Of a stretch of 64,000 nt of DNA, positions 42,401 to 50,284 are shown piece by piece. Each line of letters opens with the position of its first letter. Position 1 is the first letter of the stretch. The notes under the pieces are model-generated. The model was not told where the DNA came from. It saw only the letters and a list, made by a program, of their open reading frames with translations, and did not search any database. Source of the stretch: Acidobacteriota bacterium (GTDB lineage: Bacteria; Acidobacteriota; Thermoanaerobaculia; Multivoradales; J023); assembly GCA_029263315.1 (NCBI GenBank), contig JAJCXR010000004.1, positions 186,001 to 250,000 on the forward strand, given 5' to 3'. Position numbers and translations under genes: made by a program.

Positions 42401-44461
42401 CCAGCGGCTGATGTCGTCGAGATCGAAGGCCCGCTCGGCGTCTTGCCCAACGCTGGATACCTCGGCGACGCTGGCCCCGGCGCCGATCAGCGACACCACG
42501 CCCCCTTGCCGGGGGCGGCTGTGGATCTCGAAATTGAAGACATCGGTGGCCACGGTGTTGCCCCAGTTGTCGACGGCGTAGAGCTCGACGAAGCGAGCCT
42601 GCACCGGCGACGGCAGGTCGAACGCATGATCGGTGTTGTCCTGGGGCAGCTCGGCGCTGAGCACGGTGATGAAGTCCGCCGCGTTACTACCGGTCGTCGA
42701 AACACGGATCTCGAAGTTGCGCAAACCGCTGTTGGTGCCGCGGCCACGCAGCACCACCCGGTCGACGACATGGCTCACCCCACCCACCAAGCGCACGCGC
42801 AACCACTGCGCGGCGGTGCCGTCGGCGCTCCAGGCGGTGTTGGCGATGGAATCGATGGCCCGCTCGGGGATACTCGAGCTGCGGTGGCTGGAATAGGACG
42901 CCACCGTCGCCTCGCCGAGGCGTGCCGCGTTGAGCCCATCCGATGGCCGGAAGGCCACCACCGGCGGTGCTTCGAAGTCGTCCACCGTCAAGGTGAAGAT
43001 TTGGCTGTCGCTGAGGACGCCGTCGCTGACTTGGATCTCGAGATCGGCATAGGTGCCAGCGTCTTCGAAGCCCGGCGCCAGGATCAAGCGACCGACGCCG
43101 GCCCCGAGATCCTCGAAGGTGGCGAAGGAGGGTAGGCCATTGGCGGATAAGCTGAGGGGGTCGCCGTCGGCATCACCGGCCAGGATCGGCAGCTCGAGGA
43201 ACACTCCTTCGTCGATCGCCAGAGCGGCCAGGGGCTCGAGGATCGGCGCGTCGGCCACGGGTTCCACGCTGAGGCTGACGGTACCAGGCGCTGACGTTCC
43301 TGAGCCGTCGGACGCGGCGAAAGTGAAGGCATCGTCGCCGAAAAAGTCGGCATGCGGCGTGTAAACCAGCTGCGGCGGTTGGCCCGACAGCACGCCGTGA
43401 CTAGGCGGTACGGTCACCGCGAAGGTGATGGCGTCGCCGTCCGGGTCGACGGCGTCGAGGGTCAGCGGCAAAGCCGTGTCCTCCGCCGTGCTCGAGGTTT
43501 GATCGTAGGCCACCGGCGGGCCGCTGGCGGTGGTCACCTGCAGAGAAAAAAGGATCTCGTCGCTGAACGAGCCGTCCCTGGCGACGATGCGCAGCCCACT
43601 GTAGAGCCCGACGTCACTGAAACCGGGGGCGACGCTGAGCAGCGCCGTGCCGTTGCCGGTGATGTTGAAAGCGGTGAAGGACGGCAGGCCTAGGGCCTGA
43701 AAAGTGATGACATGGCCATCGGCGTCGCTGGCCAGCACCGGCACCTCGAGGCTGTCCCCGGCTGCGAGGCTCAGGTTGGGGATGGCGTCGAGACGGGGTG
43801 GATCCGGCACCGCATCGACGGTGAGGCTCACCGTGCCGAGGTCGCTGGCCGTGCCGTCACTGGCTTCGAAGGTGAAGCCGTCGCTGCCGTTCCAGTCCGC
43901 CGTCGGATGGTAGACGAGGTCGGGTGGCGTCCCGACCAACGTGCCGTGGGCCGGCCCCGAGACGACGCTGTAGGTCAAGGGTTGGTGGTCCGGATCGGTG
44001 GCGGTGAGCTGCAAAGCCAGGGGGACGTCCTCCAGGGAGCTGAAGCTGAGGTCCGCCGCCACCGGGCCACCGGCCACGGCCACCGGCTGCAAGGGGCCGA
44101 ATACAGCCTGCCCGGAGCTCCAGAGCAGGGTTTGCACGCCATCGACACCGTCGAGCCGGAAAGTGATGCTGGCCCCTTCGACGGCCCCTTCGACTTCGAC
44201 CGTCGACGGATCGTCGCCGGGCACGTCGATAACGTACACCGACTGGCCGCCGTCGAGGAAGCTGGTGGCGACGGCTTGCTCGACGCCGTCGAGATGGGCC
44301 GAGACGAGGGTGTTGGCGTCGGACTCCGGCAGCTGACCGTAAAAACGGCAAGGCAAGGGAGGTGCGTCGGCAAGAACCTTGTGTGGCAAGACGAGCAGGG
44401 ACGCGACAAGCAGAGGCAAGAAAACGAACCCAACGCGCAATGCATTGACTCTTTTTGACAT
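39476..44461 (-). CDS. Giant secreted adhesin-like protein: cadherin-like, discoidin-like, PKD and propeller domains
   Basis: 1661 residues, ATG with GGAG upstream, 41 bases after the RHS gene. Signal peptide at 1-31 (VGFVFLPLLVASLLVLPHKVLA). Order of domains: Ig/cadherin-like pairs with the D-x-D-x-Q/A calcium pattern (about 130-470: TATDPDHQPLTYSVVSGPAHG, DAVDPDGDAITFAVTVPPSHG); two F5/8 type C (discoidin-like) domains (about 520-800); PKD domains (about 800-1090, DFGDGTTSVERHPEHIY and others); an NHL-like propeller (about 1140-1380, CLDSTGLLYTTNF); another PKD-like domain (about 1400-1490); and a C-terminal domain (WSVLNGVGLGQVAVDVP to the end). No catalytic domain. It is probably a surface adhesin or matrix protein. 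Confidence 0.85.
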   Translation of the reverse strand: MSKRVNALRVGFVFLPLLVASLLVLPHKVLADAPPLPCRFYGQLPESDANTLVSAHLDGVEQAVATSFLDGGQSVYVIDVPGDDPSTVEVEGAVEGASITFRLDGVDGVQTLLWSSGQAVFGPLQPVAVAGGPVAADLSFSSLEDVPLALQLTATDPDHQPLTYSVVSGPAHGTLVGTPPDLVYHPTADWNGSDGFTFEASDGTASDLGTVSLTVDAVPDPPRLDAIPNLSLAAGDSLEVPVLASDADGHVITFQALGLPSFTAFNITGNGTALLSVAPGFSDVGLYSGLRIVARDGSFSDEILFSLQVTTASGPPVAYDQTSSTAEDTALPLTLDAVDPDGDAITFAVTVPPSHGVLSGQPPQLVYTPHADFFGDDAFTFAASDGSGTSAPGTVSLSVEPVADAPILEPLAALAIDEGVFLELPILAGDADGDPLSLSANGLPSFATFEDLGAGVGRLILAPGFEDAGTYADLEIQVSDGVLSDSQIFTLTVDDFEAPPVVAFRPSDGLNAARLGEATVASYSSHRSSSIPERAIDSIANTAWSADGTAAQWLRVRLVGGVSHVVDRVVLRGRGTNSGLRNFEIRVSTTGSNAADFITVLSAELPQDNTDHAFDLPSPVQARFVELYAVDNWGNTVATDVFNFEIHSRPRQGGVVSLIGAGASVAEVSSVGQDAERAFDLDDISRWQSANGAGTDQWLTVDLAGDAPWIIDQVRLVAPSINSSPQNFEIRVSDSGLEALDFTTVFQGTLRQGGGPHWFLFDAVTARYVQLYVHDTYGLNWVGVASFDVYSPDIGGPAVAFDDHSFDPDGQTVAWDWDFGDGTTSVERHPEHIYAAPGTYPVTLQVTDDQGQTSQAQHSYTVLETPQAAFSWTPQTTDEGDAVHFTDLSTAPSGSLLAWRWTFHEGSVRTADDPTWVYRDNGAFPVSLEITDGRGLTAAVSQPVTVDNVAPSIVLIPGPSTVWGQPWALGQASVTDPGADDHPTLHCTWDFGDGESEEIPFCYGTESRIEHTWQVPGTYSTSLTAVDDDGGSVVATLDHQVLQRPSRVTLLAENALLETAELALTARLIDDFEDGVLLAGRTVTFRRGAQAVDAVTDANGEASADLVLVPEDPDPVIVEFAGDALYLGDSGQQLAPGVVLAGIGDGMVHVYTAQGELVERLDTGSDSQEQTGMCLDSTGLLYTTNFATFPGGSIANVYGSSSRFDRWGNRLDSMWTGPYDPHPESCVIDPAGNVLIAAVDANAGEDTLFVYGPDGGLMASYRPEEDRRGVDWIDLAADGCTLLYTSEGTRVLRFDVCTGQQLADFADGLESPLYALRLRRNGEVMVASSDLIYRLDANGQVMQTYFGPSGDYFALNLDPDGTSFWTAYYGLGTVFRVDIESGEVLTSFTAGPLPRALSGLAIVGEPTAANNYPPIADAGPDGTANLGDSVALDGSASMDPDVGDVLTFAWLQTAGPGIVIDDTTSPTTSFVASEVGTYSFELTVSDGARSASDTVTMVIDEAPAAAACAVAPFTIDWSVLNGVGLGQVAVDVPRGITNGHFGWLSWSGAEDAVTLATSLTPPGDSHTYVHPADPSDTELSPGDWVYALGDQVDEQVLQDALFALTGQDIIVPIWNYHYQGPTYQKFRIGAFVQLRVVGHGLDGDDRLSLQYFGEVQCPPVP

Positions 44462-44502
44462 GAGATATCTCCAGAATTGCTACCGGCCGTTAGATTTCAA
44501 GA

Positions 44503-47500
44503 TCATGACTTGATGGACATGAGGTAGAGGATGACGCCCCTGCGCACGCTGTTTTCCTGCAGCGCTCTGACTTTCTGCATGCCGGTGGGCACCCAGGTGA
44601 CGTAGAGGGCCACGGGCATGTGCTCGTAGTGTTTGGCATGGTCCATCATGCGTTTGAATTGCCCGCCATTGACCTTGATATTGCGGTTGGCGCGAAACTT
44701 GAAATCGCCCACCAGCCAGCTCTTCTTGCTGCTCTTGTCGAGCTCAGAGGGAGCGTGTTTCGACAGCAGAAAGTCGGGGTTGGTATTGGTGTTTCTGATC
44801 GGCGGCTGACCGCAACGCAACCCATCGTCGCCAGGTTTGCCGTCGCCTCCGAGGGAGACCTCCAACCACACATAATCGAGGTATCCCGACGCATCGAGGG
44901 CGCTGCACAACACCTTGGGCCCCCATTTGTCGAGCACTTGGCTCTGTTGGTTGCCGAGACCTGCCAATGAGTCGATCCAGCCGCCGAAGGGCAGCATTTT
45001 GGCCAGGAAGTCGAGCAGCAGATCGGTGATGATCTCGCCCACCCGCTCGCGGGCCCAAACCCGCAGGTAATTGACGATCAAGGTATTTGTCATCGACAGG
45101 CTGGTTTGCACGTTGATCGAGATGTTGATCTCGATCATCGTGAATAGCCCCGTGGGGTCGCGGTAGAGGTACGGGTTGCCGTCGGCGAAGCTGTAGGGAT
45201 GGAGGCTCTCGGGCCGCGTCAGATCGACTTCGGCGGGGTCTTGGCTGAGGAAGAGGCCGGTCGACGGGTCATAGTCCCGGGCCCGCATGTGGTAGAGACC
45301 GGTGGCTTCCTCCAACCATGCCCCGTGAAAGCGGAAGTCCCCACCCAGGGCGGCGTCGGCCTGTGCTTCCGGCCCCTCGGCGGAACGCAGATTGCCGAAG
45401 CCGTCGTAGCGGAAGCGGGCGGCTGAGTCGCCGTCGGCGTCGGCCAGGGCGAGCACCGAGCCGGAGCCGTCGGTCAGGTAGTAGACCGGGCCTGACGGGC
45501 CAAATCGCATCAGGGGCTCTTCCCCAGCCCACACGTAGGCCGCGGCCAGCGACCCGTTGGCGTGGCGAATCAAATGGGGAGAGTCGAGCCCTTCACCCAC
45601 AGTCGGCGCCACCAGCAGACGCCGCTCGACGCCCTGGGAGGTGGCTCCGACCCGTCGCGCCGAGCCGTCGTGCACATAGCTGGCGACGGTCACCCCACCC
45701 TCCGCCATGGCGCTCAGACGATCGGCGGCGTCGAAGCTCAGGCTCCAGCTCTCGCCGTTGCGTTGCATCTCAATGCGTCGGCCATCGGCATCGTAGCCGT
45801 AGCTCTCCGGTGCCGCACCGGCAACGCTCACCAGACGCTGGCCGGGAGCGTAGGTATAGGTGGAGAGCCCTGAGGCGTCATCGCGGGTGATGCGGTTGCC
45901 CGCCGCGTCGTAGGTGTAGGTGATGTCCTCCTCCAGGACGCCTAGCGCATCGAAGAAACGTTCGTTCGCCAAACGAAGTCCGGCGTCGTAGGTCAAGTCG
46001 ACACGGGAACCGTCTTCGAAGGTGATGCGGCTGGGCTCGCCGCTGGGAGAGCGCTCGTAGGTTGCGGAGGCCAGCACCACGCCATCGGCCTGCCGGTGGC
46101 TGACGGAGCCCAGGCGATTCCGTAGATCGTAGGTCCACTGACTCTCAACCCCGTTGGGCAGGGTGCGGCTCAGGGGCAATCCCACCGGGTTGTACACCCA
46201 GGACGTGGCACCGCCCAAGGGGTCCACCACCGATACCAGGCGACCGGCGTCGTCGTAGCCGTAGGTGGCGGTCAGGGGGGCGCTGACCGGGGCCTCGATG
46301 GTGACCGCGGTCACCCGTCCCAAAAGATCGCTCTGGTAGTGCACCGAGCTGCCGTCGGGAAAGGAGATGTCCGACAGATCCCCGCCAGCGTCATACTGAT
46401 AAGCCGTGGTGCCGGTGATGTCGTCCATGGTGACCAGCTCGTCGCCGGTATTCCAACCAAACGACACCGACTCACCGCTGGACGCATGACGCGATTCCAA
46501 GCGTCCCACGTCATCGTATTCGTAGCTCCAGGCCACGCCGGAAGGCCGCGTCTCGCTGGCCAGACGATTGTCGTCGCCGTAGGTACGGGCGATGACGCCG
46601 CCGCCTTCAAGGCCGATGGACACGATGTTGTCCAAGGCATCGTAGGTGAAGCTTCGGCTCTCCCCCGTCGGCCCGGTGATCGAGGTCAGCAGCTGGTCGG
46701 CCCAGGCGAAGGTGGTTGCGGCCGCCGCTTCGTCGGTGGCGGAGGTCATACGGCCAAAATTGTCGTAGGTGAAGAGGCGTTGACGACCGACCTCGTCGGT
46801 GAGTCGGGTTGGGTAATCCTGTGCATCGACCCAGGGGCTGCTGAGCAGGTACTCGGCTGACCGGGTGCTGTCGTCGGCGAAGGTCCAGGTGGTGGGCAGG
46901 CCTAAATCCGATAGGGTTACCCGGGTCGCTCGGCCCAAGGGATCGACGGTCGTCGACTCGAGCGGTGTGGTCTGGAAGGTCCAGGTATGACCGAGGGGAT
47001 TGGTGACGCTCTCCAACTGGCCGCCGGGACGATAGGTCCTCAGGCTCGCATGGTCGAGGGCATTGTGACGCTCGATCACCCGGCCCACCGGATCGCGGAC
47101 CAGGGTGGTGGTGCCGCCCCGCGGATCGGTGGTCGAGGCCAGCCGTCCGGCGGTGTCGTAAGTGAAGATCGTTTCGCGCCCCAGGGGCTCCACTTCCCGC
47201 AGCAGGCGGCCCGCCGGTCCCCTTTCGAAGCGCACTTCAGAGCCGTCGCCGCGACGCCAACCGGCGGTCCGGCCGCCGTCGTCGAGCAGCCGCTCGACGC
47301 TGCCGACGGTCGGCCCTTCAGCCCGCGTCCACAGGGGGCCGGCGTCGTAGCCGAAGTCCACCGCGATGCCGTTGCCGTAGTCGGCCCGGATCTCCCGGTC
47401 CTCAGCATCGTAGTCGAAGGTCGAGACCCGGTCGTCGTCCGAGGTCAGGCTGGTGAGACGGTTGAGGGCGTCGTAGGTCATGGTGCGCACACGGCCGAAG

Positions 47501-49989
47501 GCGTCCGTCGATTGGACGACGTTGCCCGCCGAATCGAGCACCATCTGCTGGCTGCCGAAGGGACCGCTCTCGGCCACCATACGACCCGTCGGGTCGAGGC
47601 TGAAAGCGGCCAGGACGTTGCCGGCATGATCGCTGATTTGGGTTGCTTGGTCCGAAGCTCCGTAAGTGAAGCGCAGGCCGCCGCCACCCGGAAAATCGAT
47701 GGCCAGCAAGCGATTGCGCAAATCGTAGAGCTGCTGCGTGGTGAAATCCGCCGGATCATCACCCGGCCCGTGCGGTTTGGTGATCGACAGCAGATTGCCG
47801 CGCTCGTCGTACGCCATGGAGGTCACGGCGCCCAGGGCATCGGTGGTCGAAGTCACTCTGCCTTGGGGGTCATAGGTGAATTGCGCCGTATGGCCGAGGG
47901 CGTCGGTGCGGGCGAGAATCTGACCCGCTTCGTCGTAGTCGAGAATGGCCGGTCGGCCGCTGGCGTCATATACCGTCTCCCGTTGCCCGGCGAGGTCGTG
48001 ATCCATCTCGAGGCAGTTACCCAGGGCGTTGCACGACAGCACTGCCCGGCCCGTTTCGTCGTAGCCGAATTCCTGACCCACGGAACCGTCGGGGGCGATC
48101 AGCCTCGCCAAATGATGCGGGATCTCCGGCAGGTACTCGAAGCGCACGGTTTCGGCGGAGCGATCGGTCACCGCCACCAGGTCCCCCGCCGCGTCATAGC
48201 TGTAACTCACCGTCTGACCCGCCGGATCGATCAGATAGCGGATGCGGCCTTGGGCGTCGCGCTCGAAGAAGACGCTGCGGCCGTCGGAGTGGTGGATGCC
48301 GTTGTCGTCGAAGGTGACCGTCTGGCCCGCCGGGTCGCTCACTTGCTGCACTCCGCCGTCGAGGGTGAGCACGTATTCCAGCCCCTCGGGGGTGGTCAGC
48401 AGCACCGTCTGGGGCTCGTAGATCTCGAAGGTCGAGCCGTCGAGCAGGTCGTGGGTCTGGCCGGGATGAAAAACGTCGCGGTTGCCCAGGATGTCGAGGC
48501 TGGCCCCCGGCCGTCCGGCGGTTTGGACAAAGCGGGCCTCACCGTCGCAGCCGCCGTTGGCCAGGCTCTCGGTGCCGAAGGTGTCGACCACCAAGGCGAA
48601 GCGGTAGCCGCTTTGATCGCCCAAGCGGATGTCGGTGAAGTGCCCCAGGGTCTCGACGGAGCGATCGCAGGGAATCTGTGGGAAGGTCGATTCCGAGCCG
48701 GTGAGAATCCAACCTTCCCCCGGTGGCCGATTGTTGCGGTAGGTGCCCTTGACCAGCTCCAGGCGCCAACCGACGCCGAAGTCGCCCACCGATTTGTCGC
48801 GGCTGTCGTAAGTGCGCACCACGGTGATCGGTAGCCCCGCCATGGGCACCGTCAGGTCGGCGAAGGACAGGGTGACGACACCGGGTTTCATCGCCCCGCC
48901 CACCTGCACGTTGCCGTCGGCGGTGGTGCTCTGGCCGAAGACGTCGGTGGCTTCGAGACGCACCTCGTAGATGCCGTTGAGCAATAGGGTGGGGTCGAGC
49001 TGTGCTGCCACCGCCGGGCCGGAGCCCTGGCCGAAGACGGTCCACGTCGTCTCTCCTTCGGGCCGGTGGGCCAGGGTCCAGGTCACCTCGGCGCTGGTCT
49101 CGAGGGTCGCCGAAAGGCCGATGGGGGCGGTGATGACCTGGCCCTCCAGGATGTCGAGGGCGCTGATGGTCGGTGGCGGCTCCGGCTCGACGGCGACGAA
49201 GGTGGCGTCGGCATTGGCCAGCACCCAATAACCACGGCCCGGGGACAGCTGCTCGAGATCGTGCACCCAAGCGGGGGTGGCAGGGCTCCAGAAGCTCCAG
49301 CCGTCGGGCCCGGCGCCGCCTTCAAAAGCGAAGACCCGATCAACGCTGGCGGCTATCGATACCAAGGCCCCCGCCACCGGCAAGGGGCCGTTGCGGGGAT
49401 GGCCGATCAGATTCCAGCCGCTACAGATCGGCGTCGTCGTACCGGCGGGCAGGTCGCCATCGATGGTCAGCACCGCGTCGGCGGTCAGCAGCATCCAGAA
49501 ACCCAGTCGGTGCTCCAGATGCGTTAGGTTGCTGGCCGCCGGGTCGGCCGGGTCGTAGAGGCGCCAGGGATCTAGCGCATCGCAGCCTTGGTAAACCCAC
49601 ACTTGCCCGACACTGCCGGCAATCGGCGCCAAGACGGAAGTGATCGCCGTGTCGTAGGGCTGCAGCGGCAACGACACTAGATTCCAGCCGGCGCTCAGGC
49701 TGAGGCCCACCGAGTCCTTGCTGCTGGACTCGATCTGAAAGGCCAGAGAAGGCCCGTTGGCCAAGGCGTCGAGGTCCATGGCCGGTGGCCGGGGAGGCAC
49801 TCCGGTCGGTTTGTCGCTGCTGGCCCATGCAGCACTGGGCAGCAGGGCACTCGGCAGCAGGGCGATTGGCACCGAGGTGAAGCCCCAGAAGAGCAGCGTC
49901 AAGATTCGGAACAACCGATGCGGTCGCCGAAGTTGGGTCGATTGAGGGGCGTCCGCGGTCCTGGGGTTGAGGGAAGGAAGCGAGTCCAT
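44503..49989 (-). CDS. RHS-repeat protein with PD-(D/E)XK-like C-terminal toxin domain
   Basis: 1828 residues from ATG 49989, with AGGAG 6 bases upstream. After a long signal-like N-terminus there are two GWNLVSLPLQPYDT-type repeats (about 60-260), an Ig-like region, then the RHS entry VTLSFADLTVPMAGLPITVVRTYDS. YD repeats cover about 560-1560 (YDAAGNL, DPTGRMV and similar). The RHS core ends in RDYDPSTGLFLSQDP...GNPYLYRDPTGLF. The last 230 residues are unrelated and carry P1738-D1739 (NTNPDFLL) and D1762-F-K1764 (VGDFKFRAN), then QFKRMMDHAKHY: the PD-(D/E)XK nuclease arrangement. This matches the polymorphic toxin layout. No immunity-type gene is adjacent. The toxin-end DNA looks less GC-rich than the body. 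Confidence 0.85.
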   Translation of the reverse strand: MDSLPSLNPRTADAPQSTQLRRPHRLFRILTLLFWGFTSVPIALLPSALLPSAAWASSDKPTGVPPRPPAMDLDALANGPSLAFQIESSSKDSVGLSLSAGWNLVSLPLQPYDTAITSVLAPIAGSVGQVWVYQGCDALDPWRLYDPADPAASNLTHLEHRLGFWMLLTADAVLTIDGDLPAGTTTPICSGWNLIGHPRNGPLPVAGALVSIAASVDRVFAFEGGAGPDGWSFWSPATPAWVHDLEQLSPGRGYWVLANADATFVAVEPEPPPTISALDILEGQVITAPIGLSATLETSAEVTWTLAHRPEGETTWTVFGQGSGPAVAAQLDPTLLLNGIYEVRLEATDVFGQSTTADGNVQVGGAMKPGVVTLSFADLTVPMAGLPITVVRTYDSRDKSVGDFGVGWRLELVKGTYRNNRPPGEGWILTGSESTFPQIPCDRSVETLGHFTDIRLGDQSGYRFALVVDTFGTESLANGGCDGEARFVQTAGRPGASLDILGNRDVFHPGQTHDLLDGSTFEIYEPQTVLLTTPEGLEYVLTLDGGVQQVSDPAGQTVTFDDNGIHHSDGRSVFFERDAQGRIRYLIDPAGQTVSYSYDAAGDLVAVTDRSAETVRFEYLPEIPHHLARLIAPDGSVGQEFGYDETGRAVLSCNALGNCLEMDHDLAGQRETVYDASGRPAILDYDEAGQILARTDALGHTAQFTYDPQGRVTSTTDALGAVTSMAYDERGNLLSITKPHGPGDDPADFTTQQLYDLRNRLLAIDFPGGGGLRFTYGASDQATQISDHAGNVLAAFSLDPTGRMVAESGPFGSQQMVLDSAGNVVQSTDAFGRVRTMTYDALNRLTSLTSDDDRVSTFDYDAEDREIRADYGNGIAVDFGYDAGPLWTRAEGPTVGSVERLLDDGGRTAGWRRGDGSEVRFERGPAGRLLREVEPLGRETIFTYDTAGRLASTTDPRGGTTTLVRDPVGRVIERHNALDHASLRTYRPGGQLESVTNPLGHTWTFQTTPLESTTVDPLGRATRVTLSDLGLPTTWTFADDSTRSAEYLLSSPWVDAQDYPTRLTDEVGRQRLFTYDNFGRMTSATDEAAAATTFAWADQLLTSITGPTGESRSFTYDALDNIVSIGLEGGGVIARTYGDDNRLASETRPSGVAWSYEYDDVGRLESRHASSGESVSFGWNTGDELVTMDDITGTTAYQYDAGGDLSDISFPDGSSVHYQSDLLGRVTAVTIEAPVSAPLTATYGYDDAGRLVSVVDPLGGATSWVYNPVGLPLSRTLPNGVESQWTYDLRNRLGSVSHRQADGVVLASATYERSPSGEPSRITFEDGSRVDLTYDAGLRLANERFFDALGVLEEDITYTYDAAGNRITRDDASGLSTYTYAPGQRLVSVAGAAPESYGYDADGRRIEMQRNGESWSLSFDAADRLSAMAEGGVTVASYVHDGSARRVGATSQGVERRLLVAPTVGEGLDSPHLIRHANGSLAAAYVWAGEEPLMRFGPSGPVYYLTDGSGSVLALADADGDSAARFRYDGFGNLRSAEGPEAQADAALGGDFRFHGAWLEEATGLYHMRARDYDPSTGLFLSQDPAEVDLTRPESLHPYSFADGNPYLYRDPTGLFTMIEINISINVQTSLSMTNTLIVNYLRVWARERVGEIITDLLLDFLAKMLPFGGWIDSLAGLGNQQSQVLDKWGPKVLCSALDASGYLDYVWLEVSLGGDGKPGDDGLRCGQPPIRNTNTNPDFLLSKHAPSELDKSSKKSWLVGDFKFRANRNIKVNGGQFKRMMDHAKHYEHMPVALYVTWVPTGMQKVRALQENSVRRGVILYLMSIKS

Positions 49990-50284
49990 GGGGTGTCTCC
50001 TGCTGCCATGCAAAAGTGTTGTTGTCCACCGGCGAGCCCAAGGGCAGCCTCGGTGGGCCGCCCACGGGTCGCATTTGGCAAGAGAGACGATGACGGAGAG
50101 GAGATTCCCTCAAAAAAGTATGAAGATTCTTGGGCACCATCCTGGGATGAATGGGGCAGCCCGCCGGCCGGCGCGTCACCACCATCGGCAGCGACATCGA
50201 CGTGCCCTCGCCGGTCCCCCTTGAGGATTTGATTACGGGATCGTGTTTCGTATCGTGGCGGGGGCAGCGCTCAGGCTTCCCGGT

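Noticed and set aside
40796-43135. Rightward ORF of 779 codons under the giant adhesin gene
   Set aside because: Composition is Arg/Gly/His/Asp-rich without recognisable domains; the opposite frame has a full set of PKD, cadherin-like and discoidin-like domains.
46987-48834. Rightward ORF of 615 codons under the RHS gene
   Set aside because: It mirrors the YD-repeat periodicity of the real gene and has no features of its own.
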